DNA from: an uncultured Succiniclasticum sp. | GTDB taxonomy: Bacteria > Bacillota > Negativicutes > Acidaminococcales > Acidaminococcaceae | Length of the DNA stretch: 64,000 nt | Direction: 5' to 3' | NCBI GenBank assembly: GCA_900544275.1 | Contig: UQUU01000005.1 | Span: 124,001 to 188,000 of the forward strand | Shown: piece by piece, positions 7,681 through 15,903 of the stretch | Numbering within the stretch: position 1 is the stretch's first letter | Layout: every line of letters begins with the position of its first letter | The notes under the pieces: generated by a model | The model's input: the letters and a program-made list of their open reading frames with translations, nothing else | Told to the model about the DNA's origin: nothing | Databases searched by the model: none | Position numbers and translations under genes: made by a program

Positions 7681-9081
7681 ATGGAACAGTTAACCGCTGT
7701 GATTCTGGCTGCCGGCAAAGGAACCAGAATGAAGTCAAAATTACCGAAGGTATTGCATAAGGTGGGGGGACGCCCCATGGTGGAACATGTCCTGGATGCC
7801 GCTGAAGCGGCCGGTTGCCGTGATAATGTGGTGGTGATCGGTCATGGCGCCGAGCTGGTAAAACCGGTAATCGGGGAACGGGCCCGTCTGGTCTTGCAGG
7901 CGGAACAACTGGGCACAGGTCATGCGGTGTTGCAGGCTGCCGATGCGTTAAATGGTTTTACGGGAACCGTCATGATCCTATGCGGCGATACGCCGTTACT
8001 GGAAGCGGAAGAGTTGAAAAAGTTTTATGCGGCTCACGCAGCAGGGGGCGCAGCGGCTACCGTCATGAGCGCTATGTTGGAAGATCCTTCCGGCTATGGC
8101 CGCATTTTGCGGGATGAAAAGGGTGATGTGTCCGGTATTGTGGAAGAAAAGGACGCTACGGAAGCCCAGAAAAAAATCTGTGAGATCAACACAGGGAATT
8201 ATTGCGTGGAAGCGCCTTTATTGTTTGAAGTGTTAAAAACTCTGGGCAATAATAATGCTCAGGGAGAATATTATCTGACCGACGTGCTGGCCCGCCTGCG
8301 TTCCATGGGGAAAAAAGTAGGCGGTGTGGTGACGGCTGATAATGAAATGATCATGGGGGTCAACAGCCGTCGTCATCTGGCCGAAGCGGAGCAGGCCATG
8401 CGCCGCCGCATTCTGGAAAAATGGATGGATGCGGGAGTGACCATCATGGACCCGGCTTCGACCTTTATTGAAAAATCGGTTGTGATTGCGCCGGATACGG
8501 TGATCTATCCCTTTACCTGGCTGCAGGGGAATACAGAGATCGGTGAGGACTGCGAAATCGGTCCCAATGTGCGGATGGAAAATGTCAAGGTGGCGGCAGG
8601 CAGTCATCTCCATTTCCTTTATGCCCATGACTGTGTGGTAGAGGCAAATGTTACCGCCGGTCCCTATGTACACCTGCGTCCGGATTCGACAATTTGCGAG
8701 GATGTAAAGATCGGGAATTTTGTGGAAGTAAAAAATTCTGTGATCGGTAAAGGCAGCAAGTTGCCCCATTTGCAGTATATTGGCGACAGCGATATCGGCC
8801 GCAATGTAAATATGGGATGCGGCTGCATTACCGTTAATTATGACAGCAAGTTCAAACATCGTACGGCGGTAGGCGATAATGCTTTCGTGGGCTGTAACAG
8901 TAATCTGGTGGCGCCGGTAACTGTGGGTGCCAATACCTACATTGCCGCGGGTTCCACCATTACGAAGGACGTACCGGAGGATGCGCTGGGGGTAGGCAGA
9001 GCCCGGCAGACGAATTTACCGGGCTGGGCGAAACAGTTCCGGGAAAAACTGGAACGGGAAGCGGCGAAAAAGAAGCAGTAA
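7681..9081 (+). CDS. glmU: Bifunctional UDP-GlcNAc pyrophosphorylase / GlcN-1-P acetyltransferase
   Basis: Makes UDP-GlcNAc, the shared precursor for peptidoglycan (MurA), lipid A (LpxA) and the WecA/WecB products encoded here. 466 residues. The N-terminal uridylyltransferase has LAAGKGTRMKS and CGDTPLL. From about 250 on there is a left-handed beta-helix of hexapeptide repeats ending in NAFVGCNSNLVAPV, with HLRPDS and NYDSKFKHRT of the acetyltransferase site. The last ~25 residues are basic. AAAGGGAGAGG lies just upstream of the ATG. Complete and ordinary. Confidence 0.97.
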   Translation: MEQLTAVILAAGKGTRMKSKLPKVLHKVGGRPMVEHVLDAAEAAGCRDNVVVIGHGAELVKPVIGERARLVLQAEQLGTGHAVLQAADALNGFTGTVMILCGDTPLLEAEELKKFYAAHAAGGAAATVMSAMLEDPSGYGRILRDEKGDVSGIVEEKDATEAQKKICEINTGNYCVEAPLLFEVLKTLGNNNAQGEYYLTDVLARLRSMGKKVGGVVTADNEMIMGVNSRRHLAEAEQAMRRRILEKWMDAGVTIMDPASTFIEKSVVIAPDTVIYPFTWLQGNTEIGEDCEIGPNVRMENVKVAAGSHLHFLYAHDCVVEANVTAGPYVHLRPDSTICEDVKIGNFVEVKNSVIGKGSKLPHLQYIGDSDIGRNVNMGCGCITVNYDSKFKHRTAVGDNAFVGCNSNLVAPVTVGANTYIAAGSTITKDVPEDALGVGRARQTNLPGWAKQFREKLEREAAKKKQ

Positions 9082-9105
9082 AATTTTTTCAGCGGGAAAT
9101 AGGAC

Positions 9106-9135
9106 TTGTGAAAGACGGTTCATTTGTTATATACT
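9106..9135 (+). promoter_or_regulatory. Probable prs promoter
   Basis: TTGTGA at 9106-9111 and TATACT at 9130-9135 with an 18-base spacer, ending 60 bases before the prs start. Confidence 0.45.
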
Positions 9136-9195
9136 GGGTGTGGAAGTTTATAAAATGATTGTCGAAACTGAGGAAATCATGGAGGGATCGTCCAA

Positions 9196-10158
9196 ATGTT
9201 GGCAAACGAAGACAAGTTCAGAATTTTTACCGGTAACGCAAATCCGGACCTGGCACGGGAAATCGCGGCATATCTGGGAACTACGGTAGGCGATGCGGTA
9301 ATCAACCGTTTTAATAACGGTGAAGTGCAGGTTATGATCAATGAGAGCGTTCGCGGGAAAGATATTTTTATCGTACAGCCGACGTGCGGTCCAGCCGTAA
9401 ATGACAATTTAATGGAGCTGTTGATCATGGCGGATGCGTTTAAACGCGCTTCTGCCACCCATATCACGGCCGTGATTCCCTTTTATGGGTATGCCCGTCA
9501 GGACCGTAAGGCCCGGGGCCGTGAACCGATCACCGCCAAACTGGTTGCCGATCTGTTGACCAGTGCAGGAATCACCCGGGTAGTGACTATCGACCTGCAT
9601 GCGGCGCAGATCCAGGGCTTCTTCAATGTACCGTTGGATCATATGCCGGCAGCTCCGGTATTGGCCGACTACATCAAGCAAAAAAATCTGAAAGATATGG
9701 TCGTAGTTTCCCCTGATCTGGGGGGCGTCAGCCGCGCCCGCGTATTTGCGGAACGTCTGAACTGCGGTCTGGCCATCATTGACAAGCGCCGTCCGGAACC
9801 GGGTGTAGCGGAAGTGATGAACCTGATCGGCGACGTGAAGGGCAAGACGGCCATCATGGTGGACGACATGGTCGATACGGCAGGCTCTTTAACGGAAGGG
9901 GCAAAAGCTATCAAAAAATTCGGCGCGGAAGCTGTCTATGCCTGCTGTACCCACCCTATCCTGACGGATCCGGCCCTGAGCCGCATTGCGTCTTCGGAAA
10001 TTACGGAGCTGGTGGTGACGAATACGATTCCTTTGCCGCCCAATAAGAAACATCCGAAAATCAAAGTATTGTCTATTGCGCCAATCCTGGCGGAAACCAT
10101 GCTGCGGATCTATAACGACTGGTCTGTCAGCCAGTTATTTGAGGAATCTAAAAAATAA
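9196..10158 (+). CDS. prs: Ribose-phosphate pyrophosphokinase (PRPP synthetase)
   Basis: Makes PRPP from ribose 5-phosphate and ATP for nucleotide, His and Trp synthesis; here it also supplies Upp and possibly the UbiA-type enzyme at 29.8 kb. 320 residues, normal length. Visible motifs: the catalytic flexible-loop KARGREPI, the DLHAAQIQGFF segment, and the PRPP-binding loop MVDDMVDTAG. The start at 9196 follows GGAGGG. It has its own likely promoter and ends at a strong terminator (10292-10324). Confidence 0.97.
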   Translation: MLANEDKFRIFTGNANPDLAREIAAYLGTTVGDAVINRFNNGEVQVMINESVRGKDIFIVQPTCGPAVNDNLMELLIMADAFKRASATHITAVIPFYGYARQDRKARGREPITAKLVADLLTSAGITRVVTIDLHAAQIQGFFNVPLDHMPAAPVLADYIKQKNLKDMVVVSPDLGGVSRARVFAERLNCGLAIIDKRRPEPGVAEVMNLIGDVKGKTAIMVDDMVDTAGSLTEGAKAIKKFGAEAVYACCTHPILTDPALSRIASSEITELVVTNTIPLPPNKKHPKIKVLSIAPILAETMLRIYNDWSVSQLFEESKK

Positions 10159-10291
10159 GAAGGCGGCTTTCTTCACGGGAACCTTGTAATGCAGGAACCG
10201 GCAGCCCGTTTTTGTGAGCGCCGGAATGTTTTCCTCATTCGCTGGATTTGCCAGAAAGACAGGCGAGATAAAGAAGCAAGCAGAAATACAC

Positions 10292-10324
10292 AAGACCGGG
10301 AAGAAATCTTTTCCCGGTCTTTTT
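10292..10324 (+). terminator. Terminator after prs
   Basis: AAGACCGGGAA (10292-10302) pairs with TTCCCGGTCTT (10311-10321) followed by a T run. Confidence 0.9.
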
Positions 10325-10364
10325 GCCGGGTAAAAGGGACACAGACGGAAAGGCAGCTTCATCT

Positions 10365-11285
10365 ATGCGAGTATTGTCTATTATCGGAATTTGTTATATA
10401 GGAGCAATGGTGCTTTTGTGGCTGGGACGCGGTTATTTTTCGGGTCTGAGCCGTAAAGTGTCCGGCTTTCTGGCGTTCCTTTTATGTGTAACAGGCAGCG
10501 GCGCGTTACTGGCTGCCGTGCTGCCGTTTGGTAATTTTTACGGGACCACGGTGAATCGCCTAACGGATTTGCCTGCTACACCCCGGTCGGAGAGTACCTT
10601 GCTAAATCGTCTGGCGGATTTGCCTGACGCTCCCCGGTCGGAAAACGTCCTGGGCCCTGCGCCTGAGCGGTACGTTTCGGTGCGGCACAGCGGGCCTGAA
10701 ATTGCGTTCACTTTTGATGATGGTCCTTACCCGCCTTATACTGACCGCCTCTTGGATGTGCTGCGGGAGAAACAGGCTCACGGAACATTTTTTGTCGTGG
10801 CGGATCAGGCTGAAAAACATCCGGAACTGATCCGGAGAATGATAAAGGAAGGGCATACGGTAGGCCTGCATGCCTATGAACACAGAGATTTTCTGCGTTT
10901 GACGGAGGCGGAACAGACCCGGGATCTGCAAACAGGCAAAGCGATCATTAAGGCAATTACGGGCTGCGAGCCGGTTTATTGGCGACCGCCCCATGGCTTT
11001 CGTGATTTTACCACGATGCAGACAGCGAAGCGGCAGGGTCTGACGGTGGTTAACTGGTCGCTGGTTCCCCGGGACTGGACGGGCATTGATTCACAGGAAA
11101 TTTATCGTCGTGTGCGGGAAAAAGCCGGTGATGGTGATATTGTTTTGCTCCACGACGGGGACAGCCCGTATGGCATTGCCTCCCGCCAGCCTACCGTAGA
11201 GGCGGTGGCGCTGCTGATTGACAGTCTGCGGGCTGCGGGGTATGATTTAGTATCATTGGATGAAGGGAATCGAAACAGATTATGA
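10365..11285 (+). CDS. Membrane-anchored polysaccharide deacetylase (NodB family, CE4)
   Basis: 306 residues from the ATG at 10365, which has GGAAAGG upstream; the open frame could begin at 10323 but that overlaps the prs terminator. Two hydrophobic segments (about 1-50) precede a linker and a NodB domain with the five CE4 motifs: TFDDGP, HAYEH, RPPHG, the W-containing NWSLVPRDW, and LLHDGD. The metal triad Asp-His-His is intact. The likely target is an N-acetylated wall or surface glycan. The linker contains a 17-residue tandem duplication. It overlaps pth by 4 bases (ATGA), so the two are coupled. Confidence 0.88.
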   Translation: MRVLSIIGICYIGAMVLLWLGRGYFSGLSRKVSGFLAFLLCVTGSGALLAAVLPFGNFYGTTVNRLTDLPATPRSESTLLNRLADLPDAPRSENVLGPAPERYVSVRHSGPEIAFTFDDGPYPPYTDRLLDVLREKQAHGTFFVVADQAEKHPELIRRMIKEGHTVGLHAYEHRDFLRLTEAEQTRDLQTGKAIIKAITGCEPVYWRPPHGFRDFTTMQTAKRQGLTVVNWSLVPRDWTGIDSQEIYRRVREKAGDGDIVLLHDGDSPYGIASRQPTVEAVALLIDSLRAAGYDLVSLDEGNRNRL

Positions 11286-11974
11286 AAATTATCGCAGGAT
11301 TAGGGAACATCGGCAAAGAATATGCGGCTACCCGGCACAATATCGGGTTTATGGTGGCCGATGAACTGGCGCGCCGCTGGGGTCTGGCAGACAGTTGGAA
11401 AAAAGATCGTGAAGCCATGTACTTGGAGCACCGGGCGCCGGAAAAAGTTTTTCTGCTGAAGCCCGTGACCTATATGAATCTGAGCGGCAATGCGGTGGGA
11501 GCCTGGGCCCATTTTTATAATGTGGCGCCGGAAGACATCGCGGTCATTTCCGATGACATGGATCTGCCTTTGGGCACGCTCCGGATCCGGGCCAAAGGTT
11601 CCAGCGGCGGGCATAACGGGATCAAATCGGTCATCAGTCATTTAGGGACCGATACTTTCCCCCGTTTTCGCCTGGGGATCGGCCATCCGGTCCATGAACA
11701 GCAGGCGGTGATCAGCCATGTACTCCAACGGTTTGCCGGAGACGATAAAACCCGGATCGAGGCGGCGGTAAAAAATGTGGCGGATGCATTGGAATTCTGG
11801 CTTGCCAATGAAGGCGATCTGGCGGCGGTAATGCAGAAATTCAACACAAAGCCCAACAAAGCGAAAAAGAAGCAGGCAGCGGAAGCGCCACGGGCAATGA
11901 TAGACGGGGAAGATGAAAAAACAGAAATGGGCAGAGAAAAAACAGACTCTTTGTCAGAGTCCCGGCGGCAATAG
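11282..11974 (+). CDS. pth: Peptidyl-tRNA hydrolase
   Basis: Recycles peptidyl-tRNA released by stalled ribosomes. The core (about 1-188) has the signature around the catalytic His, TRHNIGF, plus the Asn in NLSGNAV and the Asp in SDDMDLP and GSSGGHNG. The first loop reads GLGNIG rather than the common GLGNPG. A lysine-rich, probably disordered tail of about 40 residues extends beyond the usual length. It overlaps the deacetylase stop codon by 4 bases. The prs-pth order is conserved, apart from the inserted deacetylase. Confidence 0.95.
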   Translation: MKIIAGLGNIGKEYAATRHNIGFMVADELARRWGLADSWKKDREAMYLEHRAPEKVFLLKPVTYMNLSGNAVGAWAHFYNVAPEDIAVISDDMDLPLGTLRIRAKGSSGGHNGIKSVISHLGTDTFPRFRLGIGHPVHEQQAVISHVLQRFAGDDKTRIEAAVKNVADALEFWLANEGDLAAVMQKFNTKPNKAKKKQAAEAPRAMIDGEDEKTEMGREKTDSLSESRRQ

Positions 11975-12033
11975 CGCGCTGTCTTGTCCTGCGTCGTACT
12001 ACGGGAGACTACGTTAGAGGGTAAAAGTACCAC

Positions 12034-12062
12034 TTGCACTCCCCCGGAGAGTGTGATATTAT
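12034..12062 (+). promoter_or_regulatory. Promoter of rpmE
   Basis: TTGCAC (12034-12039), a 17-base spacer and TATTAT (12057-12062). The spacer contains the dyad GCACTC/GAGTGT around CCCCGGA, which could serve as an operator. Confidence 0.65.
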
Positions 12063-12119
12063 AATTAAGCGTCAATGTCGGGTAATATTGAGGCAAATAA
12101 AAAAAGAGGTGCAATATAA

Positions 12120-12329
12120 ATGAAAGAAAAAGTACATCCGAAGTTTTATGCAGATTGCAAAGTAACCTGCGGTTGCGGCAACACATTTACCACCGGTTCC
12201 ACGAAGCCGGAAATGCGCGTGGACGTTTGCAGCAAATGCCATCCGTTTTATACCGGCCAGCAGCGTAATGTAGCTGCCCGCGGTCGTATCGAAAAATTCA
12301 ACAAGCGTTACAATGTAGAAAGCAAATAA
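12120..12329 (+). CDS. rpmE: Ribosomal protein bL31, zinc-binding form
   Basis: 69 residues. Four cysteines in the C-x-C and C-x2-C arrangement (TCGCG and CSKCHPFY) mark the zinc-carrying (C+) form that links the 30S head and the 50S central protuberance. It has its own promoter and AGAGGTG ribosome site and is followed by a hairpin, so it is probably monocistronic. The position just before prfA is conserved in Firmicutes. Confidence 0.96.
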   Translation: MKEKVHPKFYADCKVTCGCGNTFTTGSTKPEMRVDVCSKCHPFYTGQQRNVAARGRIEKFNKRYNVESK

Positions 12330-12340
12330 AACGAACAACC

Positions 12341-12377
12341 ACAGCAGAGCTCAGGCTCTGCTGTAATTGTATCCGTT
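12341..12377 (+). terminator. Hairpin after rpmE, possible terminator
   Basis: ACAGCAGAGC (12341-12350) pairs perfectly with GCTCTGCTGT (12355-12364) around TCAG. The T tract starts only about 12 bases later, so termination may be incomplete. Confidence 0.5.
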
Positions 12378-12507
12378 CCTTTTTTGACAAAAATGTAAAA
12401 TACAGTCAGGGCAAAGGACGGAAAACAAAATACGCGGCTGGAAAAACAAGAATCTCCGGCCGCCGCGTCGGATAAGTTCAACAAATTGTTGATTGGAGAT
12501 AGTTATT

Positions 12508-13494
12508 ATGGAAGAAAAACTGAGTATTGGCGGGCAGGCGGTCATCGAAGGTGTCATGATGCGCGGTCCGAAAGAGGTGGCGGTGGCGGTCCGCAAAGCG
12601 GACGGCTCCATCGATGTGGATGTGAATCCGGTCAACAGTATAGCGGATCGGTATCCGATCCTGAAAAAGCCGTTGCTGCGGGGCGTAGTGGCGCTAGTGG
12701 AATCTTTGGTCATGGGCATGAAAGCGCTCAGTTATTCGGCCCAGGTCTCCGGGGATGAAGAGGAGCAGATGGACAGCAGGGAAATGGCGATGACCATCGC
12801 GGTTTCCGTCGTTTTATCCGTGGTGCTTTTTATTGCGATCCCTACCTGGTCCATGCGCTTTTTACAGCAATGGACAGGCAACAGCCTTACGCTGAATCTG
12901 GCGGAGGGTTTCTTACGCATGGGGATTTTTTTGCTTTATATCGCTGCAATTTCTTCGATGAAGGATATTCAACGTGTATTTCAATATCACGGTGCGGAGC
13001 ATAAGACGATCTTTACTTATGAAGCAGGCTTGCCGCTGACGGTGGAAAATGTGCGAAAATTCCCCCGTCTGCATCCCCGCTGCGGGACAAACTTTTTAAT
13101 GATCGTCATGCTGATCGCTATTTTTATTTTTGCTTTTTTGGGCTGGCCTTCCCTGTGGGAACGGATCCTGTCCCGGATTGTGTTGATGCCGGTGGTGGCG
13201 GGTATCAGCTATGAGATCATTCGCTATGCGGGCAAACATGATGACGATCCGCTGATCCATCGCCTGATCCTGCCGGGTCTGTTATTGCAGAAGCTTACCA
13301 CCCGGGAGCCGGAGGATGAGATGCTGGAGGTGGCCATTGCCTCCGTAAAAGCGGTCCTGCCGGAAGAGGAACTGCAGAAGGTGGAAATGGCGGTTCCCGA
13401 AACGGTGGCGTTAACGATCCCGCCGCAAGCGGAAGCGCTGCCGACTGCAAGGCAATCAATGCCGTCGGAAGAAGAGGAAAAGTATGCTGGATAA
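12508..13494 (+). CDS. DUF1385 family membrane protein (YqhQ-like)
   Basis: 328 residues from the ATG at 12508 with GGAGA upstream; an earlier in-frame TTG at 12493 overlaps that site. It starts MEEKLSIGGQAVIEGVMMRGP, the family signature. Three to four membrane segments follow, and a conserved YHGAEHKTI segment lies before the RLHPRCGTNFL motif. The charged C-terminal ~70 residues are probably cytoplasmic. DUF1385 proteins are widespread in Firmicutes next to prfA; some were proposed to affect metal-dependent or envelope functions but no activity is established. It overlaps prfA by 11 bases, so the two are translationally coupled. Confidence 0.88.
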   Translation: MEEKLSIGGQAVIEGVMMRGPKEVAVAVRKADGSIDVDVNPVNSIADRYPILKKPLLRGVVALVESLVMGMKALSYSAQVSGDEEEQMDSREMAMTIAVSVVLSVVLFIAIPTWSMRFLQQWTGNSLTLNLAEGFLRMGIFLLYIAAISSMKDIQRVFQYHGAEHKTIFTYEAGLPLTVENVRKFPRLHPRCGTNFLMIVMLIAIFIFAFLGWPSLWERILSRIVLMPVVAGISYEIIRYAGKHDDDPLIHRLILPGLLLQKLTTREPEDEMLEVAIASVKAVLPEEELQKVEMAVPETVALTIPPQAEALPTARQSMPSEEEEKYAG

Positions 13495-14551
13495 ATTGCA
13501 TGGGGTGGAGGAAAAATACCTGGATCTGGAAGCCAGACTTTCGGACCCGGATATCGTTTCCGACCCTGCTCAATATATGAAATATGCCCGGGCTCACGCT
13601 GCGTTGGAAGAGATCGTGACGGTGTACCGGGAATATAAAGAAAAGAAAATATTATATGAAGATGATCTTGCCGTGTCGGAAGACGCGGCGGATATTGAGT
13701 TGGCGCAGATGGCCCGGGAAGAGGCGGAGGCCCTGAAGCCCGAACTGGAAGAATATGAAAAACGCCTGACGATCCTTTTGCTGCCCAAAGATCCCAATGA
13801 TGATAAGGATATCATTTTGGAGATCCGCGGCGGCGCCGGAGGGGAAGAAGCGGCGCTTTTTGCGGAAGTATTATTCCGTATGTACACTCGTTATGCGGAT
13901 ATGCAGGGTTGGTCTGTAGAAACTATGGATGTGAACCCCACGGAATTGGGCGGTTTTAAAGAGATCACTGCCCAGATTTCCGGCCAGGGTGTTTATGGCC
14001 GGATGAAGTTTGAAAGCGGCGTGCACCGGGTGCAGCGGGTGCCGGAAACTGAATCCCAGGGCCGGATCCATACTTCCACCTGTACGGTGGCGGTGCTTCC
14101 GGTGGCGGAAGAAGTGGATGTGGAGATTCGTCCGGAGGATATTAAAGTAGATACCTATCGCGCCGGCGGCGCCGGCGGTCAGTATGTGAATAAAACGGAG
14201 TCGGCCGTGCGTATGACCCATCTGCCGACCGGTATCGTGGCCCAGTGTCAGGATGAAAAATCCCAGTTGAAGAACCGGGAAAAATGCTTGCGGGTGCTTC
14301 GTTCCCGCATTTTGGAACAGGCTCAGTCCGCCCAGCAGCAGGCGGAGGCGGCCGAACGTAAAAGTCAGGTAGGTACCGGGGACCGCAGCGAACGAATCCG
14401 CACCTACAATTATCCGCAGGGACGGGTGACGGATCACCGTATCGGTTTAACACTGCATAAGCTGGAGGCAATCGTAAACGGGGATATGGAGGAACTTCTG
14501 AATGCGCTGATCACTGCCGCGCAGGCAGAAAAACTGCAGCAGGTGAGGTAA
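13484..14551 (+). CDS. prfA: Peptide chain release factor 1
   Basis: Reads UAA and UAG stop codons. 355 residues, the usual RF1 length. The N-terminal coiled domain is followed by the stop-codon reading P-x-T motif (RVPETES) and the catalytic GGQ in GAGGQYVNKTESAVR, where Gln is the residue methylated by PrmC. The start follows AGAGGA inside the end of the DUF1385 gene. One base separates its stop from prmC, so substrate and modifying enzyme are made together. Confidence 0.97.
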   Translation: MLDKLHGVEEKYLDLEARLSDPDIVSDPAQYMKYARAHAALEEIVTVYREYKEKKILYEDDLAVSEDAADIELAQMAREEAEALKPELEEYEKRLTILLLPKDPNDDKDIILEIRGGAGGEEAALFAEVLFRMYTRYADMQGWSVETMDVNPTELGGFKEITAQISGQGVYGRMKFESGVHRVQRVPETESQGRIHTSTCTVAVLPVAEEVDVEIRPEDIKVDTYRAGGAGGQYVNKTESAVRMTHLPTGIVAQCQDEKSQLKNREKCLRVLRSRILEQAQSAQQQAEAAERKSQVGTGDRSERIRTYNYPQGRVTDHRIGLTLHKLEAIVNGDMEELLNALITAAQAEKLQQVR

Positions 14552-14552
14552 G

Positions 14553-15782
14553 ATGGCGGAAGCAACCGTTTGGACCGTGAATAAAATATTGCAATGGACA
14601 CAGCAGTACTTTGCCGGTAAAGGCCTGGAATCTCCCAGGCTGGATGCGGAGGTACTGCTTTGTGACGTGTTAGGCTGCCGCCGGATCGATCTGTTTATGC
14701 GTCTGCAGCAGGAGCTGACGGAAGAAGAGCTGCATACCTACCATGACTTGGTGGTGCGGCGGGCGGCCTGGGAACCTTTGGCTTACATTACCGGACGCAA
14801 AACTTTTTTGCAATGGGATTTTAAGGTCACGCCTGCGGTTTTGATCCCCCGGCCGGAGACGGAACTTTTGGTAGAAAAACTGATCCACTGCCTGACGGGG
14901 AAAAGTCTGACCCAGTTAAGTAAGGCGCTTTTCTGGCAAAAAAAGGCCCAGGAAGCGAAAATAGCCGCGGAAAAGGCAAAGCAGGTCTCGCTGGCGAAAT
15001 TGCAGGAGGAAACCGACCCTGAAAAAGCGGCGGTCTGGCAGCAGGAAGTGGCCGATCGGGAAGCGGTAGCGGCACAGACGGCGGAGCGGGCCGGTTGGCC
15101 TGTAAAAGAGCCGGAACAGGAAACAACGGCCGCTGAGAGTTTCGTCAATGGCGGCGCGCCTGCGAACGACGGCACAGCAGGAAACTGCCGCGCCGCAACG
15201 ACGGAGCTTTTGCCAACACCCTCGGCGGCAGGTAAAGAAGTTACTATTTTGGATATCGGTACCGGCAGCGGCGCGATCCTCTGTTCGTTGCTGGCTCTGT
15301 TGCCTGAGGCGCGGGGGCTGGGCGTGGACCTGTCTTTAGCGGCGCTGGAAATGGCTAAAGAAAATGCACAGGCTTTGCGTGTGGGAGAGCGGGCCTGGTT
15401 TCTGCGGTCGGACCTGTGGGCAAAAGTGCCGCCTGCCGCTCAGTTTGACGTGGTGGTGTCCAATCCGCCTTATATTCCTTCCGCCGATATTGAGACGCTG
15501 GCTGCGGATGTGCAGCGAGAACCGCGTCTGGCTCTGGACGGCGGCGCGGACGGATTGGCGGCCTATCGCAGGATCGCAGAGAAGCTGGCGGACCATGTGA
15601 AACCCGACGGGATCGCCGCTTTTGAAGTGGGGATCGGACAGGGGAAAGCGGTGGCGGCTTTGTGCGCCGCGCAGGGTCTGACAATAACGGCCGTGGTCAA
15701 TGACTATGCCGGAATCGACAGAATGGTGTTTGCGGCCCGGTCGGAAAGCGCTAAAGCAGAATGGATCAAAAATTTGCAGTGA
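14553..15782 (+). CDS. prmC: Release factor glutamine methyltransferase with a large internal insertion
   Basis: Methylates the GGQ glutamine of RF1/RF2 using SAM. The N-terminal helical domain (1-75) and the hinge with LIPRPETELLVEK (about 95-108) are normal. The SAM-binding domain has DIGTGSGAI and the catalytic NPPYI with a preceding VVVSN. Between them lie roughly 100 extra residues, rich in Ala, Glu, Lys and Gln, first helix-forming and coiled-coil-like, then low-complexity. The usual spacing here is about 15-20 residues, so the protein is 409 rather than ~280 residues. Reading frame and motifs are intact, so I expect it to be functional. Confidence 0.93.
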   Translation: MAEATVWTVNKILQWTQQYFAGKGLESPRLDAEVLLCDVLGCRRIDLFMRLQQELTEEELHTYHDLVVRRAAWEPLAYITGRKTFLQWDFKVTPAVLIPRPETELLVEKLIHCLTGKSLTQLSKALFWQKKAQEAKIAAEKAKQVSLAKLQEETDPEKAAVWQQEVADREAVAAQTAERAGWPVKEPEQETTAAESFVNGGAPANDGTAGNCRAATTELLPTPSAAGKEVTILDIGTGSGAILCSLLALLPEARGLGVDLSLAALEMAKENAQALRVGERAWFLRSDLWAKVPPAAQFDVVVSNPPYIPSADIETLAADVQREPRLALDGGADGLAAYRRIAEKLADHVKPDGIAAFEVGIGQGKAVAALCAAQGLTITAVVNDYAGIDRMVFAARSESAKAEWIKNLQ

Positions 15783-15903
15783 ATGCAGTAAGTAAATAAA
15801 AAAAGTAAATATAATAAATGAAAACAATAAATAAAAGCAAAAAAACAATAAGTGAATGCGATAAATAAAGACAGATCTTTAAGTAAGTGAGGCTGGATTT
15901 TTA

